Source: Chromera velia (taxonomy: Eukaryota > Sar > Chromeraceae). Taken from it: a DNA stretch of 63,893 nt. Both the position numbers and the translations under genes were made by a program. Below the pieces are notes generated by a model that was not told the DNA's origin, made no database searches, and was given only the letters and a program-made list of their open reading frames with translations. The stretch covers positions 1-63,893 of the forward strand of contig JAHBMJ010005832.1 in NCBI GenBank assembly GCA_018398765.1. Reading direction: 5' to 3'. Below are positions 33,326-44,190 of the stretch, piece by piece; the first letter of the stretch is position 1; each line of letters starts with the position of its first letter.

Positions 33326-35600
33326 GAGACCGATGCGTCACGACAGCTGGGCGCCGGCGTTTCTCTTGGAAAGGTTTCGCCTTATAAGATCAATATTTAC
33401 GTCTACCGGTCTGTCGGTCTGTCTGTCTGCCTCTCTCTCTCTCTGTCTCTCTCTCTCTCTCTTTCTGGCTTTGATGCATCTAATATTAATACCTGCGTTC
33501 TGCACGGAGAAAGTGCCCTTGACACCCGCACATTCGAAATGGCTGTCGAGCTGTATTTCATCACTGTGTGTTGAATCCCTGACTGACGGTTCTCGTGTGA
33601 GGTGGTTCCAGGGATCTGCCAGTCGAATGCCTGCAGCTGCTGGTGAGTCCCTCACTCCTGCCTCCAGGCTGGCCAGAGATGCCTGCAGGCATGGGAGAGA
33701 GGTTCCTCCATTATTGTGAGCGTCTCAAGTACAGTTCCTCGAACGTTGTGGTGTACGGATGTGTTCATCCAGATACATGCATGCAGACATTGACTTTCCG
33801 GTTGGCTGAGGCTGAACAAACATCTAAACAGGCAACGCGAGGCACGATGAATCAACCGGGTTCATAACAAACAAGCAAGTGGAGAGAGTAAAAGGAGCAA
33901 CAGACTGCCAGCGCCACTGCGTACCTACCCTCCAGGTCGTTTTCTCATTGCGTGGGCGGATGTGTGATGTTGCCTTCGTGGTTCTCTCTACATGTGATCA
34001 CAGCTCACACATAAGCCTTCTACCTACCTGTCTGTTTCTCTCTGTATGATGTGGCTGCATCGGTTTGGAGAGCTCCAACGACTCCTTGGAGAAGATCCCG
34101 TACTCACTCAGGGCGGCATACGTTGTGCCCTCACTCGTGCCGGAGTGGGCAAACGGAAAGTGAAGAATGCCTGCGATACAAGTGTAGTTGTGTATTTATT
34201 CTGTGCCGTGCTCGTCTGACGCTCAGTGATGTTTCACCTCAATTGTCCATGTGCATTCGTCTACAAACTTCAGCAGAACTATTGCGCACCCCTTCCGCTA
34301 CCTGGGGGTGCAGCGATGAAAAGTCCCTCTCCATTCCAACATGTGAGGAAACTCTCAGAAGAACACGGAGATTGACGCCTACGTACCTGCCCTGGGTTTT
34401 CCCCTCTCTGCGATCCCGATGGAGATGCAGACGGACTCTAAGGCCTCCCTCTCCTTGTCCCCCTGCCCCTTGTCGTTTTTGGCTGAAAAGAGAAGCTCCT
34501 TTCCATCCAGCGGACCTGAGGGAGGGAGGGCAAAATTTAAGAAGTGTCGGAAATTGACCGTCCTGTAGTTTGTTTGAATGTGGCAAATGAATTGCTTGAC
34601 TGATTCTGGAAAGGTGGGAGAGGGTTCGATTCCGAAAAAGTGCTTGAGAGATAACAACAAAAGGCAAAGAAGATAAAACTGAGAAAAAGGCAGATTCGCA
34701 GCAAAACAATGAAACTGGCCCGAAAAGGCACATACGTGCACACAGAAAGCCTGTATCTCGCGACGCTCGCGCAACAGAATCCCTTTTTTTCGCGCATCCT
34801 TGCTCATCGAGACACTGTGCTCGTGACTAAGATCAAGAGCTACACTCTCTTCTTTCTGGGTTTGGGGACTGACTTATCCAGGCGATGCACCTGTCCATGT
34901 AAAGGACATCGGGGACAATCTGCTCAAAGGATCTTACACGATCCACACTCGCGGCTGCATATGCAGACAAAGCACACGTCTACATTCGCATATGCACTCC
35001 GAGACAAATGTACTGAGTTTCCCAGCAGATGTGTGTATGCATTCACGCAGCCAGCAAATGAGGGTATGCAGGATCAGAACGACCGTCAAACTAGCAGAAG
35101 AGGAAAAAAAGACGCAGTCACCTTTTGCAGTCCATACGCTCATTGCCTCCGCCCCATCCCCCCCCCCAGTGTATCGGACCTGGGTATGCCTTTCTCTCCA
35201 TGTGCACCCCCAGTTTCATTTTTATGGCTGCCTCCGAGAGGTTGCATACGGCCTGTACGACATCATCTGCAGGCTGTAGTTGGGCCTCGAATGGCTCAAA
35301 GGGAGAGTGGGCGGGACCTCTGAGGAGCTTCAGGAGGGGGAACTTGCACTTGCCTAGAGCGATCAGCTGCTTCTCACCGTGGTCGGACTTGAAGTAGGAT
35401 GGCACGGGGAAAGGACGCTCGCTCTGCATCTCGAGCAAAGAGAGAGAAGGAAGGAGCCAGCCATGCAGGGGAATGAAAGCAGAAATATCCGCATCAGTGT
35501 GACTGAAACAATAGGCCCGTCTCCACGAGGACCCTGTCTGAAACAGCTAGGGGCATTCAGTCACACCTGTCTCTAAGCCGTACTCGAAATTCTCGTTAGG

Positions 35601-35639
<39 letters not shown>

Positions 35640-38600
35640 ACATTGGGAGGATCCTGAGCAAATGCATGTTAAAAGAGAAAGCCATCCACTCTGAGCACAT
35701 TTCTAGTGGGAGTACCAGGGCAATGGTTTTTGCAAACAATCCCGCTGAGGCACCCTTTTGATTGACTTACAACCTGCACGCCTCTCTCGTTGGCTGACTC
35801 TCTCAGGCGAGGAGTATCCAAGTAATCTGCATTCGTTCATACATGCACGAATATGTTCATTGATTCATTCATTCATTCATTCATTCATTCATTTATTCAT
35901 TCTTATTTATTCGTTCGTTCGTTCATTCATTCATTCATTCATTCATTCATTGATCCACTCATTTGTCCATTCAAATTCATCAATTGTTGGTTTCGCCACT
36001 CATCTGTTCTGTCCTTTTCGCGCATAAGTTTGAAGAGGCACCAGTCAACCAGCGGCTCCGATAAATGAGCCTGCCAGTTACTCTAGATTGACTGCTTCGC
36101 CAAAAGGAAGGAATAAACCCACAGCAACCTGGCATCTATTGGACATGAAGGAAGATGCATGGGGATGAATGGAGAATTATGTTTACTTTCTGTGTTTTCT
36201 CGTCGGCAAGGAATTCTCTGGAAACCATAAGACAGGAAGACGAAACTCGACCCAACACACCGAAGAACTGACCTTATATGAATGGACATTCCTGCCGCGT
36301 CTGGCAGTGTTAAACTGCATGCACCAGATCAGGCAGATAGAACGCACAGGAAAAGGAGAAGGGGATGCTGATTTGAAGGTAAGAAGACAGAGACAAAGGA
36401 CAGATAGTCGCTGTCCACGTCGAGCTTCATTTGTCTTTGCGCCATTTTTGTTTTGTCACTTTATGGTTTCATTGTTCCGGATCTTGTTTTCCGTCCTTTC
36501 TTTCCCGCAGTCAACTACTTCTTCCACAACAGATCTGAAGGACCCAAGATCATGCGAAGGGACTTCGACAATCCCACCGTAACCTAATGCTGACAGGTAG
36601 AAATCCGCACTTCAAAGCGCGCAACACGGAAGCTCATAGTCTTGGGTCACTGTCCGGCTACTTCATCTGGGAATAGTTTCTCACTTTTTATTGAAAGGGC
36701 GTGTTTGTTCTCAGTTCTGTACCTTTGAGACATCCACACGGACACACCGACCTCTGTTGGGAGAGGAACTCGAAAGCCGGCCCGGTTGCTGCCATGCTCA
36801 CAAAACGGGGTCCTGTGAAGGGAGGGGGCTGCTCGTCTTTTGCTGCAGATCGAGGGCAGGGGGAAGGAGCGTACCACGGGAACAGAATGACTCGCAGCCC
36901 CTGACAGCATGCGAGAGTGGACGCGCGGGGCTCTGTCTCTTTTGTTGTAATGTAGGATTTGGAGAAAACACAGCTGTGGCCGGGGCGATCGCCTCATCAA
37001 ATGAGAGTTGCCTGGATAACGTTCTTCTGCCCTTTAACGCACATTTCATTCATACTCAACGACGATGAAACAACACGTTCCCACAGTTCCCTGTTTCGAC
37101 AACGTCATCCCAGTGCCACATCTTTTGCACAGAACGGTTTACTCACGAATCCAATCCATATTTGAACACATACACTCAATACATGCACTGACCCAAAGAG
37201 GAAGCTGGTCCAATCTCCCCTTCCTTTACGCACGACACCTCCACGAAGCACGCAGGATGGCCGGGGTCTATTCCAGGCACAGCCTCAACGAAGTTGGGCA
37301 CACCGGTGGCAGAGAGGATGGACACGCTCAGGGAGGCGGGGCCTGCATGAGGTAGAGGGCACTCGTGATGGGTTAGGAGCATTCGTTGAGGGAAGAGATG
37401 TACAGAAAGACAAAGAGGCAAACAGACCAGCAGACAGACGGGCAGACGCACACTAATTTGCGTATAGGAAGTGAGACGGCTGAGTAGGTCTGTAGTGTTG
37501 GAAGCAAAACCAAACAGAAATGTCTGGCTGCACATGTATGGAAAGACACACAGCCGTGGATCCGCGTGTGAATGTATCCACACACTCTCACGGATCTATT
37601 TGGGAAGAGACACAAAATCAATGGGAGCCTCTTTACCTGAGAAGACTGACAAATTGTCTTTTGCATTTACGTACATTTTCATGCAACCACCCTTTGCTTG
37701 TGGCCTTTGTACAGGCGCTACACACGAGAACTCACCTATGACTCGTATGCCGAGCTCCGCGTCTGCGAGCCAGACCTTCTCACTCGCCTTACAGAGGGCA
37801 TCAGCCGTCTCCGGGCCCACAGTCGTCAGCTGACCAAATGCACAGGCAGGTGAGAGCAGCAACAGTGTGCCTATCCACATGAGTTCTTCATTTGTTCGTT
37901 CAAAGCAAAATCTCCCAAGCATTTTAAAGAACACGCTGAAACATGAAGAGCAGGTGGCACTTTTCTTTTAGTCAATCACAAAGAGAAAAAGGGGCGGAAA
38001 AGGCAGCGGTCGCACAGGCCAAGCTACTGACAATGTTCGAATCAAACCATCTCGATTGTTTGTGTACAAATCACTGCATGCTGCATTCCCTTTGGGCGTC
38101 TGTCTCCCGTCTTTCCGGCTGACCCCTCCATAATTTGCGCGTATGCTTTCCGAGAGAAAGTTTAGCGTCTTCGAGGCAATCAATTTGGCCGGATCAAAAG
38201 CTCTGCCCAGATTCTCTGCCAGCCTCTCACGATCCTTCTCCTCCTTCTCACGTTGCGCCGATGCACCCTGCTTTACTCCAGACTTCAACGCACTTGCAGG
38301 AGCGCCTCCTCCCCCTGCACCTGCCCCCCCACCCCCTACCTGAAAGGACACAGGACCTCCACCCCCTCCAGCCGCCTCTGACGCGGGTGGCGGCTCACTC
38401 GGCGGCGGCGGGGCTGCCTCAGCAGCTGAGGAGGAGGCTGCATTAGAAGGGGAGCCACCGCCTGTGCTGCCCTGTCGTGAAGGCGCTACTCCTCTTCTCG
38501 ATGGCGATGCGCTTCCTGTGGCCCCTCTTGAAGGCGACCCGCCCCCTGTGTTGCCTCGAGCGGGAGACGCGCCCCCTGCGTTCCCCTTGGAAGAGGGCCT

Positions 38601-39327
38601 GCCTGACGTTGCACCCCTCGACCCAGGCCTGTCTCCACCGTTCTGCGGAGAAAACGTCGGCAGCGGAATGCATCTTCTTTGTATGTGTGTGCATGTGCGT
38701 GTGTGCGTGTGTGGGCGAGGAAGTTCGGATTTTGTAAGAGTGTGAAAGAGGCGGCCTTGGAAATGCTGAGTGTCGTTTTTGTCCTCCTTTGCCGAAAGAG
38801 AAACAAACGGTGTTTTTCTTTCTCCTCCTATCTCTGTCCATTGATGGATGAGCCCCCAAAAATCCTTGCTGTGTGTCAGCCTTCCTGTGACACATTTAAT
38901 TTAGCGGACTCACGCACGGGCTCCTTCTTTCATTGACTGACTGACCGCCTCGGAAAAGCAGGCTGCAAACACAACAAAGAGGAGGCAAAGCAAGACAGCA
39001 AGGGGAGGAGAAGAAGACCATGAGCAAAGAAGGAATGGGGAAAAAATCAAGGGAAGGCGACACTAGATTCAATAACACCTTGCGGTACAGAGTGTTTTTC
39101 TCATTGGAATTTGGAATGTCCTTTGTTTTCCCCACCATCTATACTTTCATTTGCACGTCTTCTGCCCCTCACGTGTGCGTCTATTCGTTCTTTTCCTCCT
39201 ACTTTCTTTGTCTTTGTCTACGTTAGATTGTTTGTTTGTTTGCCTGTTTGTATAGTTTGTATAGTTCCAAATGCACATGTTCCTTTTCCCTCGATCCCTT
39301 TCGCTCTCTCTCTCTCTCTCACACACA

Positions 39328-39384
<57 letters not shown>

Positions 39385-39572
39385 TCCCCACCTTGTCCCA
39401 CAGATTTCTTCCCAATGCCCGAAGGAGACGGAGGCGCTCCAGCCGCCGCTCCCATCCCGCCTCCCCCTGTTCCTCCAGGTCCATTCGCCCCGCCGGAACT
39501 CGAAGAGGACGCCGCCGCCTCCGCCACACCGAGGCCCGTGCCGTTTAGTTCAGAGTGGAGAAAGGAGACCAT
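31249..39572 (-). CDS. Gene F: many-exon protein of unknown family
   Basis: Exons that join in phase are 38642-38124, 37829-37736, 37342-37193, 35429-35180, 34515-34387, 34170-34028, 33630-33584, 33187-33025, 32722-32656 and 32337-32236. A first exon 39572-39392 and a last exon ~31431-31249 are likely. Links are unresolved at 39392/38642, 37193/35429 and 32236/31431, so small exons are probably missing. The N-terminus is low in complexity, with repeats of GGGSPSRG type (38460-38640), then a charged helix (REKEEKDRERLAENLGR). Later parts look folded, for example ASLSVSILSATGVPNF, which is C2-like, then FPVPSYFKSDHGEKQLIALG, ESVCISIGIAERGKP, AAQMIIACQKNLSES and VEYGVTTDTSADPSSDAVEG. I do not recognise the family. 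Seven of its donors have C at +3. The C-terminus is charged and Gly/Pro-rich. Confidence 0.6.
33190..33320. repeat. (CA)n/(GA)n microsatellite in a gene F intron
   Basis: It directly precedes the acceptor of the exon starting at 33187 when read on the minus strand, forming its GT-rich tract. Confidence 0.85.
35604..35636. repeat. (CT)n microsatellite
   Basis: A CT run within the long unresolved interval of gene F (35430-37192). Confidence 0.85.
35857..35965. repeat. (ATTC)n microsatellite
   Basis: About 100 bp of ATTC/GTTC tetranucleotides, also within the unresolved interval of gene F. It yields spurious Ser/Phe/Ile/His frames. Confidence 0.85.
39301..39379. repeat. (CT)n(CA)n microsatellite at gene F intron 1
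   Basis: It follows the likely first coding exon of gene F on the minus strand. Confidence 0.85.
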
Positions 39573-39891
39573 GTTCGACTCTGCAATACCAATGCAAAAC
39601 AGACCATAAACATCTTGAGAAAGTTTAGTCTAGAGCAGTCCATTGATGCATCCGAAGCGTACGGACCAGATTAGCACTTTTAGAACCTTACAAGCACACT
39701 GCGGCCCTTTCCACACCCACCCACTACTACAGCATCCCTCCCTCCCGATTGTCTGTCTCTCTGGTCTTTGTTCACCCTGCTGGCCTCTTTGGGACAAAAA
39801 TCAAAGCAGTACGACACATCAGAGGCAATGCAATATAAACAAGTACAATACAATACAGTACAACACAATATGAATACAATACGATCAGACC

Positions 39892-40791
39892 TCACGGACC
39901 TTTATTAACTCTGCTGGCCTCGATTTTTTGTCTCATGTCTTCCCTCAAAGCTGCATTCACGACGGCCTCCTTCAACTTGCCTGACCGACAAAGCGCCTCC
40001 ATCTCCCGTACCATCGCTCCGGCCTGCGCGTGCATTTATCAAGGACGAAGAGAAAGATGCGTAACGGGCGTGCATTTCGGAGCTAGTCGAACCACAAATG
40101 CTTCCGGCCACCTCTTCAGAAAATCAAACATGCCAACAATGGACAGAGCAGCTGCGTATGGCATGTCTCTCTACACAAAGACAGAGAAGAAGGAGGAGAG
40201 GAACGGAGGTAAAGAGAAGTAAACCAAACAAAGCGAGCAGGCTCGCTGGTTGCCTGGCTGGTTGCCTGCCTGTCTGCCTTACTGACGCACGCACGCACGC
40301 CCTTACCCTTTCGAGAAAATCGATGCAGGCAGACACGACGTCGATGACGGGAATGATGGGTCTGTGGAGGAGTTTTAGGCGACGGAACTCGGGGTCAGCA
40401 CTGTGCTCGACTGCTTGTAGCTGCATCCAGTCAAGATACAGAGTCTTTGAGTCAATTAAACACTCAGAGAATCACTTCCCCGGTCCGCAGGTCAAGGACT
40501 TGCACATTCACGCCAATTACATACAGAGAAAAGACGACGGGCACTTCCAGTGAATCAGCTGAGAAGTTTACGTGCAATCTTGGCTTCGAAATTCCGCACA
40601 AACAGACATTCATTCAGCCATTCGGTTATTTGCAAAAGCCATTGCGTATGCAAGATGAATTCCTACTATTATACCAGTGTGCAACTTAATTCTTCCCCCT
40701 CCCTCTCCTTTCTTTCTCTATGGGTCCCTCTTGGTTTTCTTCACCCCCTTTCCCCCCTCGAATGTTAGTTCGATTAAAAACTGCAGTCAGA

Positions 40792-40822
<31 letters not shown>

Positions 40823-43253
40823 CCTGTCAACCTACCAGCCTGTCGGCCTGTCAGCCTGTCTGTCAGTCAGTCAGTCAGTCAGTCAGTCAGTCAGTCAGTC
40901 AGCCAAGCAGACAGGCAGACCTCTTTGAAAAGCGCGTCCGCAGTCTGTATGGGCATGTAAAAGGTCAGGGGAGAGAGAATGGTGGGCTTCTCGGAGCCAT
41001 CGAACGGTCTGCACAGAAACAAGAAGTACCTTTATGCAACACTGCAACACATCCATGCATGAAGAATATCAAAAGGGAGTCATTTTCTTGGAGCAGTCAG
41101 AGGATCTACAGAAAAGGCAGCAAAGAAGACCGAAATGCATCAATGAGATCAGGCTCACCCCGGACCAGGAGAAGGACGGCGAGTTTCGAATCCAATGCCT
41201 GTCTTTGTGCAGCTCGACCTCAATTTTCTTTCACCGAGGAGAGTTCGGAAGCTGACCGAGCTAAACCAGACACAGGTTTCCTGTCCACATCTTGTGAGTA
41301 CAGCAAACGAAGGAGCAATTTGAAGGAACAGAGTGCAAAAGGGCAAATATGTTCGCGTGCGGGAAGTTGTTCTGCCAATACACATACGTGCACCTCACCC
41401 ACTCGCTCACTGACTGACTGACTGACTGACTGACTGACTGACACGAGGAGCCGTTCTAGTCCCTGATCGTAGGCGAGTGTGAGGAATTCGTGGAACGTCA
41501 CCCGCTCGTCCCGAATCTGCGCACAGGGATTAAGGAAACACGGATGGATGCACAAAAAGGATGGATCGAATGCACAGAATGCAGAAAAGGACGATGGAGA
41601 GGAAGTGAAATGTTGAGTAAAAAAATCGAACGCTATGATGTGGTGCTGCATCCACTTTCGTACAGGAAAGTGGTCTGACGAAATTTTTAGAAGAGTCCAA
41701 ACTGCATCTCCCTCGTCCGCCTGTATTGTCCATGAAGTTCTGACAGTAAGTCGAGGTGGCAAACATGATAGACGACTAGTTAGAAAAGCGCAGGACCAGA
41801 ATACTAACGAAAACTGCCCACCTGTCTGCTGTCAACGACTGTGAAAACAGCCCGTCCCAGGTGCTCCACATCCGCCACGTTTGGCTGGACGGCGTCGTAC
41901 ATCTTTCTGATTGCACACACACAAACACAGGTACACAGAGAGGCGTGCAGGTACACATACATACACACACTCATACACAAAAGCGTGCATGTCCAGAGAA
42001 AGACGGTTGGGAAATGGAAGGAAGGGAGTCAGGGCGAGAAGGAGGATCATAGACAGCGGGACAGCTAGAGGGAGACTGACGCCAGTCCCCTGAGAGTGCT
42101 CCTGACGAGGACGACGAACTCGGCCTCCGTGAGCTTCCCGTCTCCATTAAAATTGAAGAAGGAAAACAGAAGGGCAAATTTCGTCTTCCGATGGACCTCC
42201 GAGGAGATCAAGGCGGCTGCCAGGAGCTCCATCTGCATGCACGAAATCAAACACACGACGCTTGGGAGAGCACTTACCGTCTTATTCTCGCAGAATGCCA
42301 GTTTCGGTTTTCGCTCCATCAGTAGCCACGAAGCATTCTCTACTCTTTTTGTGAGGAATCGATTCAGGGTTCCACGCATCCCATCTATTAGTGAAGCCGG
42401 ATCCATGATACTTGCCAAACCAATCGACTGACGATGGGGAGCAGTCGGGATCTGGTCTTGTCCAGGTGTTTGTAGATGCCCTCAACCTGCAGTCAAGGCA
42501 AGGCGAGGCGAAGTCGTGGGGAAGGAAGGCAGACAGAAAGGATAGGGGGAAATTGAGAGAGAGGAGGGGAGGGGAGCAGGGGAGCGTCTCACTTGACATC
42601 ACAGGTTTACATTTGCTCCCTGACTGCCTGCCTGACTGACTGACTGACTGACAGACGGACAGACGGACAGACGGACAGACGGACAGGCTGACAGACTGAC
42701 AGACAGACTGACTGACAGGTTGACAGGCCGACAGGCTGACAGGCCGACAGGCTGACAAGGCTGACTGACTGACTGACTGACTGACTGACTGACTGACTGA
42801 CTGACTGACTGACTGACTGACTGACTGACTGATTGATTGACTGACTGACTCACTGATTGACTAACTCACTGAATGACAGGCTGACTGTCTGACTGACTGA
42901 CTGAGCGCCTGGCTGACACACACAGCATGCGCTCACTCTCTCGCTGGCTGTCTGTCTGCTTGCTTGCCCGCCTGCCCATCTGCACGTGTGAGTGATTGAC
43001 AAGATTGACTGACTGTGCCCAGAATTGACTGACTGACTGACAGTCAGGCTGCAAGACAGACCTGCGGCAGGAAGAGCTCTGTGATTTTGGCAAAGAGCCT
43101 GGAGCCGATAAGCAGCTTTCCCTCTGAGTGGTTGAGAAAGAGGGACCAAGACGTGCACACTCTCTGGTAGCTCCATCGCGTCAGACAGCGGAGGGAGGGG
43201 TGGATCTTGGAGGGCGAGACGTGGAACTTCATCGCCGCAAGCTGCTGTCCCAT
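39892..43253 (-). CDS. Gene G: EF-hand protein with possible N-myristoylation
   Basis: Exons: 43253-43062, 42486-42433, one ending at 42278, 42232-42081, 41906-41822, 41516-~41445, one ending at 41159, 41008-40921, 40420-40307 and 40023-39892. The third and seventh exons have uncertain 5' borders. The protein starts MGQQLAAMKF, and Gly2 with small residues behind it would allow N-myristoylation. Exon 4 holds an EF-hand, FFNFNGDGKLTEAEFVVLV, with loop residues N, N, D, K and E in register. A second, degenerate hand spans the next exon junction (VFTVVDSRQ plus RDERVTFHEFLTLAY). The C-terminus is helical (MVREMEALCRSGKLKEAVV) and ends in VNKGP. Membrane-anchored calcium sensing would fit but is inference. 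I cannot name a subfamily. Donors GTCTGT, GTCAGT and GTCTGC occur. Confidence 0.7.
40788..40919. repeat. (GTCA)n array after a gene G donor
   Basis: Tetranucleotide repeat with GTCT/GCCT variants. It lies in the intron that starts with the donor at 40920 (sense strand GTCTGC). Confidence 0.85.
41409..41443. repeat. (GTCA)n array beginning at a splice donor
   Basis: On the minus strand GTCAGTCAGT... runs for about 35 nt straight from the 3' end of the gene G exon 41516-41445. Confidence 0.85.
42625..42912. repeat. (GACT/GACA)n tetranucleotide array
   Basis: About 290 bp of GACT, GACA and GACG units in the first intron of gene G. On the sense strand this is GTCA-type sequence. It yields spurious SQSVSQSV frames. 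Confidence 0.9.
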
Positions 43254-44190
43254 CTTGTTAGACCGCCTTCGTGGCCACCTGTTTGCAGACGGGGTCTTCG
43301 AACGCTCTGGAGAAGTCACTCAGTAGATCAGGTCATTCAAACAAATCCCCTTGTCCGCAACCTTCACTCCTGTCTGTCGGTCCTTCTTGGTCAAATGATT
43401 GATAGAAGCAGGAGGGAAGTTGACCAGAATGTAGTTTCAGTCGCAGAACTGGTGCATCATTGAGGTTAGGTTGATGCTGCCAAAAGGTTGGGCTACTGCT
43501 GTCCAAAGAGGGGCTCTGCCTGGCAGAGAAGGAGCTTCCTCTGTTGTAAATTTGCACACAATTCTCTGCATGCACCTGCGTGTATATATATATATATATA
43601 TATTTGCATGGTCTGTATATACATATATATACAGACAAACATTAATTATATATAATCATGCATGCAAGATAATATGCATGCATGTGAGGATGCAACAGTG
43701 ATGCGTGCATTGTTGCATATTGTTGCATTGTTTTAACATTCAAGGATACATATATATATGTATATACGCTGCAGCGGTTCTGCTTGCTCGACATATGCGA
43801 CTGTACGTACGGACGTCACACCTATAGCTGATCTTCTTCGGCGAGAAAGGTTTTTGATTGTGTCATCCGCGCCAAAAACTCTTCGCAAACTCTATACGGG
43901 TCAAATTGATTGGTTACCCTTGACACGTGGTGAAAGTCTGTGAAAAGGTCCTCAGTTGTCTCGACACCCTTACTGCATTCCAGACCCGAGATGCACGCGT
44001 TCTTTCCGCTCTGCCATTTTGACCCGCAGAACTACATGTGGGGCTCCTTGAATTGATGCAAAAGACAAGAAGGAGAAAGACCTTCAATTCAACGTCCCTC
44101 CTGAAGATCCGCCCCCCTCGAGCACCCCGATCGATGTAGAGCTAACTGCAAGTTGTCTGCCGAAAGACAAAGTAGGAGAGAAAGAGGAAG
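43254..44190. promoter_or_regulatory. Divergent intergenic region between genes G and H
   Basis: About 940 bp that should contain both promoters. It includes (TA)n runs at 43585-43602 and around 43618-43632 and 43750-43765, ATGCATGCA-type motifs at 43658-43690, and no ORF that I support. Confidence 0.35.
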
